From assembly GCA_036379935.1 (NCBI GenBank), contig DASVFT010000166.1, positions 1 through 64,000 of the forward strand: DNA of 64,000 bases, read 5' to 3'. Below the pieces are notes generated by a model, which was given only the letters and a program-made list of their open reading frames with translations, searched no databases and was not told where the DNA came from. Every line of letters begins with the position of its first letter. Within the stretch, counting starts at the first letter, position 1. This document shows positions 25,217 to 33,570 of the stretch, in pieces. Both the position numbers and the translations under genes were made by a program. The DNA is from JAOPZW01 sp036379935. Lineage in GTDB: Bacteria; Actinomycetota; Thermoleophilia; Solirubrobacterales; Solirubrobacteraceae.

Positions 25217-25642
25217 TCAGTGGGCCGGCGCCTCCCAGCCCTCGAGCACGCCCGGCCGCCAGTCCTCGCCGACGGTCCGCGAGCCCTCGACCCAGGGGCC
25301 GAGCTCGGGCTGGGGGAACTTGCAGTGGGTCTCCTTGAGCCGGATGCCGTAGGAGTTGCCCGCCTGCAGATGCGCGATCAGGACCTTGCGGGCGATCTCG
25401 TGCTCGCGCCCTTCGGGGATCGCGAAGTAGATCTTCAGGAAGGCGTTGGAGTAGCGGTCGAACACCGCCGGCGTCCCCTCTTCCTGCAGGAGCTCGATGT
25501 CCTCGAGCCAGTTGATGTCCTGCCCGGGCGTGGCGGCCTCGAGGTCGATGTCCTCGACGAGGCCGATGTCCTCCTGGTAGGGGAAGCGCTGCCCGGAGAG
25601 CTCCTCCGCGTCGAGGGCGACGATCTTGCGCGGCTCGCTCAC
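25217..25642 (-). CDS. uncharacterised 141-residue acidic protein in the amine operon
   Basis: GTG 25642 overlaps the stop of the FMN gene (GTGA), and the stop lies one base before the oxidase ATG. The N-terminal half carries three acidic repeats (EDIGLVEDIDL and LEDIELL). The C-terminal half contains FLKIYFAIPEGREHEIARKV and NSYGIRLKETHCKFPQPELG. No signal peptide or span, one cysteine. I do not recognise the family. Its fixed place between the glutamate-synthase-like subunits and the oxidases suggests a small subunit or adaptor of one of them. Confidence 0.7.
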   Translation of the reverse strand: MSEPRKIVALDAEELSGQRFPYQEDIGLVEDIDLEAATPGQDINWLEDIELLQEEGTPAVFDRYSNAFLKIYFAIPEGREHEIARKVLIAHLQAGNSYGIRLKETHCKFPQPELGPWVEGSRTVGEDWRPGVLEGWEAPAH

Positions 25643-27072
25643 GGCTCCACCGCCTCGCGCTCGGGGAGCCGGTCGATGGGGTTCTCCAGATAGCGGTCGA
25701 GCATCGTCTTGATCTCGTCGAGCGCGCGCTCCTCGGACACGCCGGGGATGTAGCTCGTGCCGGCGAGCGGGACGCGGGCCATGGCCGCGGCCTCGGTGGT
25801 GAGGGCGGCGAGGTCCTCGGGCTCGAGGCTGTGCACGTTGGTCTTGCCGCACGCGCGCGCCAGCATCTGCACCTCGAGCGTCATCGTGTGCAGGAAGTTG
25901 TAGACGCGGTGGGCGGCCTCCTCCACGTGCAGTCGCTTGCGCAGCTCGGGGTCCTGCGTGGTGATGCCGACCGGGCAGCGGCCCGTGTGGCAGTGGTAGC
26001 AGCGGCCGGCCGCGACGCCGACGGTGCCCTCGTAGTCGGTGACGCCCGGGATCTCCTTGTTGCAGTTGAGCGCCATGAGCGCGGAGTGGCCGATCGCCAC
26101 CGCGGTGGCCCCCAGCGCCAGGCACTTGGCGACGTCGCCGCCGTTGCGGATGCCACCGGCCACCACGAGGTCGATCTCGTCGGCCAGCCCCACGTCCTCG
26201 AGCGCGCGCCGCGCCTCGGGGATGGCGGCCATCAGCGGGATGCCGGTCTCCTCGGTCGCCAGGTGTGGCCCCGCGCCGGTGCTGCCCTCGGCGCCGTCGA
26301 GGTAGATGACGTCCGGACCGCACTTGGCCGCCATGCGCACGTCGTCGTACACGCGCGCGGCGCCCAGCTTGAGCTGGATCGGCACCTCGTAGTTCGTCGC
26401 CTCGCGCGTCTCCTGGACCTTCAGCGAGAGGTCGTCGGGGCCGAGCCAGTCGGGGTGGCGCGCCGGGGAGCGCTGGTCGATGCCGGGCGGCAGACTGCGC
26501 ATCTCCGCGACCTGCTCGGTCACCTTCTGGCCCATCAGGTGGCCGCCGAGCCCGACCTTGCAGCCCTGGCCGATGAAGAACTCGATCCCGTCGGCCAGCA
26601 TCAGATGGTGCGGGTTGAAGCCGTACCGGCTCTGGATGATCTGGTAGTACCACTTGGTCGAGAGGTCGCGCTCGGGCGGGGTCATCCCGCCCTCACCGGA
26701 GCACGTCGCCGTCCCGGCCATCGAGGCGCCCTTGGCCAGCGCCATCTTCGCCTCCAGGGAGAGCGCGCCGAAGCTCATGCCCGTGATGTAGATCGGGATG
26801 TCGAGCTCGAGCGGCTTCTTCGCGAACCGCGCCCCGAGCACGGTCTTCGTCTCGCACTTCTCGCGGTAGCCCTCGATGACGAAGCGGGTCAGGGTCCCGG
26901 GCAGGAAGATGAGCTCGTCCCAGTGCGGGATCTTCTTGAACATCGAGAAGCCGCGCATCCGGTAGCGGCCGAGCTCGGCCTTCATGTGGATGTCGTCGAT
27001 GACCTCCGGCGTGAAGATCTGGCTGCGCCCGAGGACCGTGCGCTGAGAAGGAGCGTTCTCGTCGGGGGTCAC
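25639..27072 (-). CDS. FMN-binding glutamate-synthase domain protein, copy 2 (MgsC/GlxD-like)
   Basis: 477 residues from GTG 27072. Same fold as copy 1, with GMSFGALSLEAKMALAKG, GEGGMTPPERD, IGQGCKVGLGGHLMGQK and AGGIRNGGDVAKCLALGATA. It keeps cysteines in CYHCHTGRCPVG (C358, C361, C366). Classical glutamate synthase uses C-x5-C-x4-C for a 3Fe-4S cluster; here the first spacing is C-x2-C. Expected role: an FMN reaction that reduces the 2-oxoglutarate-amine adduct to an (N-methyl)glutamate. GTGA overlap with the GXGXG gene. Confidence 0.87.
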   Translation of the reverse strand: MTPDENAPSQRTVLGRSQIFTPEVIDDIHMKAELGRYRMRGFSMFKKIPHWDELIFLPGTLTRFVIEGYREKCETKTVLGARFAKKPLELDIPIYITGMSFGALSLEAKMALAKGASMAGTATCSGEGGMTPPERDLSTKWYYQIIQSRYGFNPHHLMLADGIEFFIGQGCKVGLGGHLMGQKVTEQVAEMRSLPPGIDQRSPARHPDWLGPDDLSLKVQETREATNYEVPIQLKLGAARVYDDVRMAAKCGPDVIYLDGAEGSTGAGPHLATEETGIPLMAAIPEARRALEDVGLADEIDLVVAGGIRNGGDVAKCLALGATAVAIGHSALMALNCNKEIPGVTDYEGTVGVAAGRCYHCHTGRCPVGITTQDPELRKRLHVEEAAHRVYNFLHTMTLEVQMLARACGKTNVHSLEPEDLAALTTEAAAMARVPLAGTSYIPGVSEERALDEIKTMLDRYLENPIDRLPEREAVEP

Positions 27073-27848
27073 AGGACCAGCTTCCTCTCGGAGGGCTCGA
27101 GGCTGTCGTAGTTGTAGAGCTTCTTGCCGCACACGAACTTCTGCAGTTCGGGGGGCGCGCCGAGGCCGTAGATGCGGAACTTGCGCTCGACGAGCTCCGT
27201 GTCGGCGTCGGTCCACTCGCCCTCGACGCAGTCGATGCCCAGCGCCGCGACCTTGCCGCCCACGTAGATCGTGCCGTCGTACATCGAGTCGCCGAGGCCG
27301 GGGCCCACGTCGCCGCAGATGATCTGGCGCCCGCGCTGCATCATGAAGCCCGTCATCGAGCCGGCGTCGCCGAGCACGAGGATGGTCCCGCCCTTCTGGT
27401 CGATCCCTGTGCGCGCGCCGACCTGGCCCTTGACGACGAGATCGCCGCCGCGCAGCGCGGCCCCCGCGAGCGAGCCGGCGTTGCTCTCGACGACGACCAC
27501 CCCCGACATCATGTTCTCGGCCACCGACCAGCCCACGCGGCCATTGATCTGGACCTCGGGCCCGTCGATCAGGCCGCAGCCGAAGTAGCCGAGGCTGCCC
27601 TCGAAGGTGATCCGGCAGCGCGTGAGGATGCCGGCGGCGAGCGAGTGGCGGGCGCTGGGGTTGAGGATCGTGACGTCCTTGACGCCCTGCTCGTAGACCA
27701 GCCAGCGCAGCTCGGCGTTGATCTTGCGCGTCGACAGCTCGCGCGCGTCGAGCACGGCACGCTCGCCGTCGATCTCGGCGATCTTGGGAACGCTGCCGTC
27801 GAGCTCGACGAGCCCGCGGGCGTCGTAGGTCGCGCTCAGGCTGTCCAC
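27069..27848 (-). CDS. GXGXG-domain protein, copy 2 (MgsB/GlxC-like)
   Basis: 259 residues from GTG 27848, overlapping the glutaminase stop by 13 bases. Beta-helix rungs: GSLGYFGCGLIDGPEVQING, VAENMMSGVVVVES, LRGGDLVVKGQVGARTG and GPGLGDSMYDGTIYVGG, ending FVCGKKLYNYDSLEPSE. Pairs with the FMN and glutaminase subunits on either side, as in separated-subunit glutamate or N-methylglutamate synthases. Confidence 0.87.
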   Translation of the reverse strand: MDSLSATYDARGLVELDGSVPKIAEIDGERAVLDARELSTRKINAELRWLVYEQGVKDVTILNPSARHSLAAGILTRCRITFEGSLGYFGCGLIDGPEVQINGRVGWSVAENMMSGVVVVESNAGSLAGAALRGGDLVVKGQVGARTGIDQKGGTILVLGDAGSMTGFMMQRGRQIICGDVGPGLGDSMYDGTIYVGGKVAALGIDCVEGEWTDADTELVERKFRIYGLGAPPELQKFVCGKKLYNYDSLEPSERKLVL

Positions 27849-28771
27849 ACCATCACCGCGCCCTCGTAGGGGTCGTAGGTCTCGATCTCGCGGTCGACGA
27901 CCTTGCGGATGGCGATCTCCTCGGAGGCCAGGGCGACGATCTCGTCGGACTCGTAGAGCACGAGCGGCTTGGCGCCGAGCTCGTCCTTGGCCACGCCGAG
28001 CGCGTCCTCGGTGACGCAGATGTAGGTGAACACGCCGTCGAGCTCGCGCAGGCTGCGGCGCATCGCGTCCTCCAGCGAGTCGCCCTGGGTCAGCCGCTCG
28101 GCCAGGTAGACGGCGATGATCTCCGAGTCGCACTCCGACTGGAATCGGTGGCCGGCGCGCTCCAGGCGCCGCCGCCACTGGTGGTAGTTCGTGAGCTGGC
28201 CGTTGTGGACGACGGCCACATCGGGGAAGGGGTAGGCCCAGTAGGGGTGGGCGTTGGCGATGTCCACGTCGGACTCGGTCGCCATCCGCGCGTGCCCGAT
28301 CGCGTGGGTGCCCACGAAGCCGTTCAGGCCGTAGTCGGCCGCCACGGTCTCGGCGTCGCCGAGGTCCTTGACGATCTCCAGCGAGCGCCCCAGCGAGAGC
28401 ACCTCGGCGCCGCGCACGTCCTCGATGTAGTCGGCGAGCTCCTTGAGGTCGCCGTCGTGGTCGAAGGTGACGGTCATCGCGTGCTCGGAGCTGGCGTCGA
28501 TCGAGCCGACGCGCGCGCCGAGCGAGCCGAGACGGGCCTCGATCTGCCCGCGCTGGCGGCGCAGGCGGTCGGTGAACTCGAAGTCCTGGTGCCCGTTGGC
28601 CTCCGACAGCTTCACGTGCATGACGTAGCCGTCGGCGTCGGGGCGGTAGAGCGCGTAGCCCGTCGAGTCCGGCCCCCGGTGCTTCATGGCCTGGAGCATG
28701 CGCGTCATGTCGCGCCCGATGTCGTGGCGCTCCTCGCCGTCGCGGTAGATGATCCCGGCGATCCCGCACAT
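27836..28771 (-). CDS. class II glutamine amidotransferase, copy 2 (MgsA/GlxB-like)
   Basis: 311 residues, starting MCGIAGIIYRDG with nucleophile Cys2. RGPDSTGYALYR, GHARMATESDVDIANAHPY and HNGQLTNYHQWRRRL match family motifs. Begins 2 bases after the ligase stop, so the amide made by that ligase could be handed on directly. It would cleave glutamine or a gamma-glutamylamide. Longer than copy 1, with an extra helical insert (about 60-130). Confidence 0.9.
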   Translation of the reverse strand: MCGIAGIIYRDGEERHDIGRDMTRMLQAMKHRGPDSTGYALYRPDADGYVMHVKLSEANGHQDFEFTDRLRRQRGQIEARLGSLGARVGSIDASSEHAMTVTFDHDGDLKELADYIEDVRGAEVLSLGRSLEIVKDLGDAETVAADYGLNGFVGTHAIGHARMATESDVDIANAHPYWAYPFPDVAVVHNGQLTNYHQWRRRLERAGHRFQSECDSEIIAVYLAERLTQGDSLEDAMRRSLRELDGVFTYICVTEDALGVAKDELGAKPLVLYESDEIVALASEEIAIRKVVDREIETYDPYEGAVMVWTA

Positions 28772-28773
28772 GG

Positions 28774-30267
28774 CTAGGGGAGCACCTCGAGGTACTCGTC
28801 GCGCTCCCAGTCGGTCACGGCGGCGAGGTAGCGCTCCCATTCGTCGCGCTTGTAGTGGTGGAACACCTGCCACAGGCGCCCGGGCATCGCGCCGTCGCGG
28901 ATGACCTCGTCGTTGCCGAGCGCGACGAGCGCGTCGCCCAGGCTGTCGGGCACGCGCTCGAGCGGCTGCTTGCCGTTGGACTCCTGGAGCAGGTCGTAGG
29001 TGTTGGCGCTCTGGGGCTCGCCGGGGTCGAGCTCGCGCTTGATCCCGTCCAGGCCGGCGACCAGCAGGGCCGCCACGGTGAGGAAGGGGTTGCACGACGA
29101 GTCCACGCCGCGGTACTCGAAGCGCCCGCCGGAGGCGACGCGCACGGTGCAGGTGCGGTTCTGCCAGCCCCAGTTCTTGTACACCGGAGCCCAGAAGCCG
29201 ACGTCCCACATCCGGCAGTAGGAGTTCACCGTCGGGTTGCCGACGCACATCAGCGCCCCGAAGTGGTCGAGCATGCCGCCCAGGAAGGAGCGGGCGATGT
29301 CCGAGAGCTGGGCGGGGCCGTCCGGGTCGTGGAAGACGTTGTTGCCCTCGTCGTCGACGAGCGTGAAGTGGTGGTGGTGGCCGTTGGCCGAGACGCCCGT
29401 GAACGGCTTGGGCATGAAGCTCGGCAGCAGGCCGTGCTTGCGCCCGACCGCCGCGCAGAGCTGGCGGTAGGTCGTGATGTTGTCGGCGGTCTTGACCGGC
29501 CGGTCGAAGCGGAAGTTCAGCTCGAGCTGTCCGGGGGCGTCCTCGTGGTCGCCGTAGCTCATGTCGAGGCCGAGCGCCTGGCCGTACTCGACCACGTCGA
29601 GCAGGACCGGACGAAGCTCCTCGAACTGGTGGATGTGGTAGCAGTAGGGCTTCGTCACGCCCTCGGCGGACGAGCCGTCCTCGGAGCGCCGCAGCCACAT
29701 CATCTCCGGCTCGATGCCGATGAGGAAGCTGTAGCCCAGCTCGCGCTCGAACTCGGCGACGACGCGCTTGAGGTTCTGGCGCGGGTCGGCGTCCATCAGC
29801 TCGCCGGTCTCGGTGTCGTAGCAATCGCAGTACACGCGCGCGACGCGCGGATCCCAGGGCAGCTGGGCGAAGGTGTCGAGATCGGCGATCGCCGCGAGCT
29901 CGGACTCCTCGGGTCCGAAGCCGATGTAGTTGCCCGCGCGGTCGGTGAAGAGATTGGCGGTGGCGCCGTACACGAGCTGGTAGCCCTTCTCGGCGACCTG
30001 CGGGAAGAACGACGAGACGACGCCCTTGCCCATGACCCGGCCGGTGACCGAGACCTGCTGGAAGAAGACGTACTTGATCCCCTGGCTCTCGATCCGGCGC
30101 GTGATCTCCTCGATCCGCTCGCGCCGGCCGGGCTGGTTGCGCGCCTCCTCGAGCGTGGCCGGGGGAGGCGCTGTCTTCGGCGTCTCGAGAACGGTCTTGA
30201 CGGTGCCGCCGAAGCTCAGCGGAGCCTGCGGGTCGACGGCAACGCTTCCCTCGTAACGGTCGGTCAT
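28774..30267 (-). CDS. glutamine-synthetase-family ligase, type III/GmaS-like
   Basis: 497 residues from ATG 30267 (RBS GGAGAG); an ATG at 30342 would lie in the promoter. The GS fold is clear but active-site motifs are divergent: GIEPEMMWLRR, SANGHHHHFTLVDDEG, FMPKPF, NRTCTVRVASGGRFEYRG and DSSCNPFLTVAALL. This is the class called GlnT or type III glutamate-ammonia ligase, which includes gamma-glutamylmethylamide synthetase. First gene of an eight-gene operon: ligase, glutaminase, GXGXG, FMN protein, 141-residue protein, two oxidases, zinc ribbon. That order mirrors gmaS-mgsABC and rhizobial glnT-glxBCD loci. Confidence 0.83.
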   Translation of the reverse strand: MTDRYEGSVAVDPQAPLSFGGTVKTVLETPKTAPPPATLEEARNQPGRRERIEEITRRIESQGIKYVFFQQVSVTGRVMGKGVVSSFFPQVAEKGYQLVYGATANLFTDRAGNYIGFGPEESELAAIADLDTFAQLPWDPRVARVYCDCYDTETGELMDADPRQNLKRVVAEFERELGYSFLIGIEPEMMWLRRSEDGSSAEGVTKPYCYHIHQFEELRPVLLDVVEYGQALGLDMSYGDHEDAPGQLELNFRFDRPVKTADNITTYRQLCAAVGRKHGLLPSFMPKPFTGVSANGHHHHFTLVDDEGNNVFHDPDGPAQLSDIARSFLGGMLDHFGALMCVGNPTVNSYCRMWDVGFWAPVYKNWGWQNRTCTVRVASGGRFEYRGVDSSCNPFLTVAALLVAGLDGIKRELDPGEPQSANTYDLLQESNGKQPLERVPDSLGDALVALGNDEVIRDGAMPGRLWQVFHHYKRDEWERYLAAVTDWERDEYLEVLP

Positions 30268-30322
30268 GCGCACTCTCCGGGTGTCGATGGGGTGCGAATC
30301 CAGCGCGGGCGAACGCGGCCCG

Positions 30323-30351
30323 ACTATATCTGGATTGGTCAAATTGGTCTA
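30323..30351 (-). promoter_or_regulatory. promoter of the eight-gene amine operon with a direct-repeat operator
   Basis: On the minus strand TAGACC, a 17-base spacer and TATAGT give a good promoter, with a start about 49 bases before the ligase ATG. The spacer holds two direct copies of GACCAAT, a likely binding site for the GntR protein encoded immediately upstream. The -35 overlaps the gntR stop. Confidence 0.5.
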
Positions 30352-31170
30352 TTCGCGCGAGCGGCGACCGATCGCCGGCACCGGCGGCGCTTCCTCCAGC
30401 CAGCGCACGACGTGCAGGTCGAGGCTGCGAGGCAGGAAGGTGTCGACGGAATGCTCGAGTGGAGCTCCCTCGGCGGTGCAGGTCACGTGCTCGATCTCGA
30501 GCGCCGCGGTGGTGTCGGTGACGCCGAGCGCCCGGCCGACCGGGTCGCGCTCCGTGAGGACTCGGGCCATGATGTGCGAGCGGTTGTAGGCCACCGGCAC
30601 GCCCTGCTTGAGCAGGACGTCGAGGACCATCTGACCGCGCTCCAGGGCGTGGCGGAGCTTGGCGGGCGCCGGCAGCGGGATGCGCGGATGGACGACGTCG
30701 CGCATGTGGGCGGCGGGCCCGCCGTCCATGACCACCACGCGGGTGATGGTCGTGGCCAGGGTCTCGGGCTCGAGCTCGAAGAGCGGCGCGTGCTCGGAGC
30801 CGAGCGGCAGCCGCTCGATGTCCAGCTGTCCCAGCTCGAGCCGGACGCCGCGCTGGCGGGCCAGCTCGTTGTAGGAGACGAGCTTCTCCAGGCCCTCGTC
30901 CAGGGTCCACGACGTCGCCTGCCCGACGAAGGTGCCGCTGCCCTGGCGGCGCACGATCTCCCCGCTCTCCTCGAGTCGGCGCAACGCGGTGCGCAGCGTG
31001 CCGCGCGAGATGCCCAGCCGGGCCGAGAGCTCCTGCTCAGGCGGCAGGCGCTCGCCGGAGCGGTGACGACCGGTCGCAAGCCAGCGCCGCAGCGCGTCCT
31101 CCGCGACGTCCACGAGCGAGGTCCTGACCTCACGAGGCGCTGCCGTACCGGAAGAGGACCCGTTCGTCAT
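30349..31170 (-). CDS. GntR-family regulator with UTRA domain (HutC subfamily)
   Basis: 273 residues. Winged-helix domain at about 20-85 (LPPEQELSARLGISRGTLRT, RRQGSGTFVG) and a UTRA ligand domain at about 105-260, ending in a Glu/Pro-rich tail. HutC-type proteins repress amine, sugar or amino-acid catabolic operons until an effector binds. Immediately upstream of the amine operon on the same strand, so it is the likely local regulator. Candidate sites are the GACCAAT repeats at 30332-30351 and the GTAC palindromes at 20.6-20.7 kb. Confidence 0.87.
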   Translation of the reverse strand: MTNGSSSGTAAPREVRTSLVDVAEDALRRWLATGRHRSGERLPPEQELSARLGISRGTLRTALRRLEESGEIVRRQGSGTFVGQATSWTLDEGLEKLVSYNELARQRGVRLELGQLDIERLPLGSEHAPLFELEPETLATTITRVVVMDGGPAAHMRDVVHPRIPLPAPAKLRHALERGQMVLDVLLKQGVPVAYNRSHIMARVLTERDPVGRALGVTDTTAALEIEHVTCTAEGAPLEHSVDTFLPRSLDLHVVRWLEEAPPVPAIGRRSRE

Positions 31171-31227
31171 GGACGAGCAGATGGTAGTCGCGCCCGTCCA
31201 GCGCCCTGTGGCGCTTGCGCGCGGGCG

Positions 31228-31259
31228 GCGGCCGGCCGGCTCTCGTGCCGGCCGGCCGC
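31228..31259 (-). terminator. 13-bp GC hairpin after the CocE-type gene
   Basis: GCGGCCGGCCGGC at 31228-31240 pairs perfectly with 31247-31259 around a 6-base loop, 12 bases beyond the hydrolase stop. No T-run, as is common for GC-rich actinobacterial hairpins. Confidence 0.5.
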
Positions 31260-31270
31260 GCCCGGCGGAC

Positions 31271-32974
31271 CTAGGGCTGCGGCTTCTGGCGCGGCGGCAG
31301 CTTGAACGTGCTGCTCACCGAGTCGCGCACGGTCTCCGGCGGGACCGTGATCGTGTCGGCGAGATAGCCGGCGAGCTGCGTGCCGGGGTCGCCCTGGATG
31401 GTGCGCGTGCGCTGGTAGGTCAAAAACGGCAGCGTCACCGAGCCGCCGACGACCTTCACCGTGTCGAACAGCGGCGTGTGGATCCACCAGTCCTCGTTGG
31501 CGTCGGTCACGCGCACCGCGATCCGGTGGCCGGCCGCGAGCTTCCAATCGGCCGACCACAGGTCGAGCGTCTTCTCGCCGCTCGAGCGGGCGAGGAAGCC
31601 CTGGCGCGTGATCAGCGGCCCGATGCCGTACTGGTCGAGGTCGTAGACGTCGACCACGAGGTTGGCGTTGGGCCTGGTGGTGGCCACGTCCACGATCGCC
31701 CTGCCCGATCCGGACAGGTGGGCGGCGTAGGGCAGCGCCGGCGAGATCGTCCACACGCCGTCGGTGTCGCTTGTGCCCGTGGCCGAGCCCGAGCCGTCGT
31801 CCGTGTAGCTGCCGGCGCGTAGCGGGCTCGTGTAGCCCTTGGCGTCGACGGGCGGCCACGACTGCTCGGCGCGCCACTTGCCGTCGTTGGTCTGCACGGC
31901 GATCTGCGGATCCTGGACGGTGGGTGCCACGCCCTTCAGGAACCGGTCGTAGAAGCGCATGACCTCGTCGAAGAAGCCCGCGCGTCCCATCTTCAGGCGG
32001 CCGTTGTCGTCGGTCTCGTTGCCGCGCACGTGCTCCCACGGGCCGAGCCACGCGCGCTCGTAGCCGCCGTGGCTGGCCAGGTACTGCGCCGTGCCGTCGG
32101 AGACCGTGTTGTTCTCGGTCAGGCCCTGCGTGAGGAACAGCGGCACCGTGGACCCCGCGGCGCCCGGGATGAGGTTGCGCTCACGCCAGTACGCCGAGTA
32201 GTGGTCGTCGTTGGCGCTCTGGTCGGTGAGGTTGAGCACCGGGCAGCCGGGGCGCTGGGTGTCGTTCAGGCCCGTGGCGTTGTAGTTGGGGTCGTCGAGC
32301 GCCGGGCCGGGGGTCAGGTCGATGAGGTCGTACAGCGCGGGCGTGGCCACCGAGTTGAGCCGGCGGATGCCGTCGCCGTACAGGTAGCGATAGAGGTCGT
32401 ACACCGGCTCCTGGGCCACGACCGCCTTCAGGCCGGACGGATGGTGGTCGACGCCGATGAGCCCGGTGACGGCGTCATAGGACTTGCCGTACATGCCCAC
32501 CGCGCCGGTCGACCACGGCTGCGCGGCGGCCCACTGGACGGCGTTGACGACGTCCGCCTGCTCGCCGGGGCCGGCCCAGTCCAGGCAGCCGGTCGAGCCG
32601 CCGAAGCCACGCAGGTCGACCATGACGTAGGTGTAGCCGCGCTCCATGAGCTTGGCGCCCTTGATGAAGTCGAGGAAGCGATCCGACGGGCCGGCGGGAC
32701 CGACCGGGTCGTACGAGGCGTCCTCCACGGGCCCGGCGGGCCCGACCTGGCCGGAGTGGTTGAAGTACGGCCCGATCGACACGATCACCGGCGTCTTGGC
32801 ATCGGCGGCCAGGTTGCTCGGGCGCAGGATGTCGGCGTGCAGCTGCACGCCGTCCGAGGACGGGATCGTGGCCTGCGTCCACGTCGCGCCGGGCGGCACG
32901 TCGGCCGCCCCGGCGGCAGCCGGCAGCACGCCGAGCGCGACCGCCGCAAGGCAGATCAACAGAAGCGGTTTCAT
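31271..32974 (-). CDS. secreted CocE/NonD-family alpha/beta hydrolase
   Basis: 567 residues. A cleavable signal peptide (MKPLLLICLAAVALGVLPAA, cut near AGAA-DV) sends it out of the cytoplasm. The alpha/beta hydrolase core has the nucleophile in VGMYGKSYDAV and a later His in GPWEHVRG. The C-terminal third is the jelly-roll domain of X-Pro dipeptidyl-peptidases (SGSGRAIVDVATTRPNANL). Family members cleave esters, acyl-amino acids or X-Pro peptides; the substrate here is unknown. Confidence 0.87.
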   Translation of the reverse strand: MKPLLLICLAAVALGVLPAAAGAADVPPGATWTQATIPSSDGVQLHADILRPSNLAADAKTPVIVSIGPYFNHSGQVGPAGPVEDASYDPVGPAGPSDRFLDFIKGAKLMERGYTYVMVDLRGFGGSTGCLDWAGPGEQADVVNAVQWAAAQPWSTGAVGMYGKSYDAVTGLIGVDHHPSGLKAVVAQEPVYDLYRYLYGDGIRRLNSVATPALYDLIDLTPGPALDDPNYNATGLNDTQRPGCPVLNLTDQSANDDHYSAYWRERNLIPGAAGSTVPLFLTQGLTENNTVSDGTAQYLASHGGYERAWLGPWEHVRGNETDDNGRLKMGRAGFFDEVMRFYDRFLKGVAPTVQDPQIAVQTNDGKWRAEQSWPPVDAKGYTSPLRAGSYTDDGSGSATGTSDTDGVWTISPALPYAAHLSGSGRAIVDVATTRPNANLVVDVYDLDQYGIGPLITRQGFLARSSGEKTLDLWSADWKLAAGHRIAVRVTDANEDWWIHTPLFDTVKVVGGSVTLPFLTYQRTRTIQGDPGTQLAGYLADTITVPPETVRDSVSSTFKLPPRQKPQP

Positions 32975-33144
32975 GCAGCCTCCAAACGGCGGCCGTGTTC
33001 GTTCCTTGCGCTCCCCTGCGCCCGGCCGCGCCGGCCGGATGATGCCCCGGGGCGGCCGGCGTTATGCCCAGATCGTGGCGAGGACGACAGCGGCGACTCT
33101 GGGATCGCTCTGGATCAGCGCGCCCAACCCTGGCGCCCTGGCGC

Positions 33145-33570
33145 TCAGGCGATGTCGTTGACCAGCAGCGCGCCGGTCTCATATGCGGCATCACCGAGTG
33201 CGGTGTCCCAGGTTGCCAGCAGGACGTCCTTGGCCTCGATCGCCAGCGCAGATGCGAGATGGACGGCGTCATAGCCACGCAGGGCGTGCCGCGCGGCAAG
33301 GTCTCCGGCGTGCCGTGCGAGCGGCTCGTCGATGCCGAGGATGCGCAGCTCCGCGTAGATCTCCTCGAAGGCCTCGACGGCCAGGGCATGCGCGGGCTCG
33401 TCGATCCGGTCCGCTCGCCGAGCAGCCGCCAGTGCCGCGCGGGCCTCGGGGTAGACGAGCTGGCTCGAGACGAGTAGCTCGGCGCGATCCCAGAGCTCGG
33501 CGGCGAGATCGGAGCCGGGCTCCTGGAACACCAGCTTGACCAGCGCCGAGGTGTCGAGGTAGACGATCAG
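33145..33570 (-). CDS. PIN-domain toxin (VapC-like), probable CTG start
   Basis: About 141 residues. A start at the first GTG (33531) would remove the catalytic segment YLDTSALVK, so translation probably begins at CTG 33570, which overlaps the antitoxin stop as CTGA. The four acidic PIN positions are present: LDTSAL, VYPEARAAL, GYDAVHLASAL and TWDTALG. Such RNases cut specific RNAs when freed from their antitoxin. Second gene of a toxin-antitoxin pair. Confidence 0.82.
   Translation of the reverse strand: MIVYLDTSALVKLVFQEPGSDLAAELWDRAELLVSSQLVYPEARAALAAARRADRIDEPAHALAVEAFEEIYAELRILGIDEPLARHAGDLAARHALRGYDAVHLASALAIEAKDVLLATWDTALGDAAYETGALLVNDIA

Noticed and set aside
22314..30267. Ordinary GOGAT (gltBD) operon
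   Set aside because: The domains are separate genes, there is no gltD-type NADPH subunit, and they are embedded with a divergent GS and amine oxidases.
28855..31305. Very long open frame on the plus strand over the ligase and gntR genes
   Set aside because: It is antisense to three well-supported genes and made of low-complexity Ala/Gly/Arg/Val runs, as expected in GC-rich shadow frames. Many similar long shadows exist (for example 19073-20653, 16302-18941, 61130-63403).
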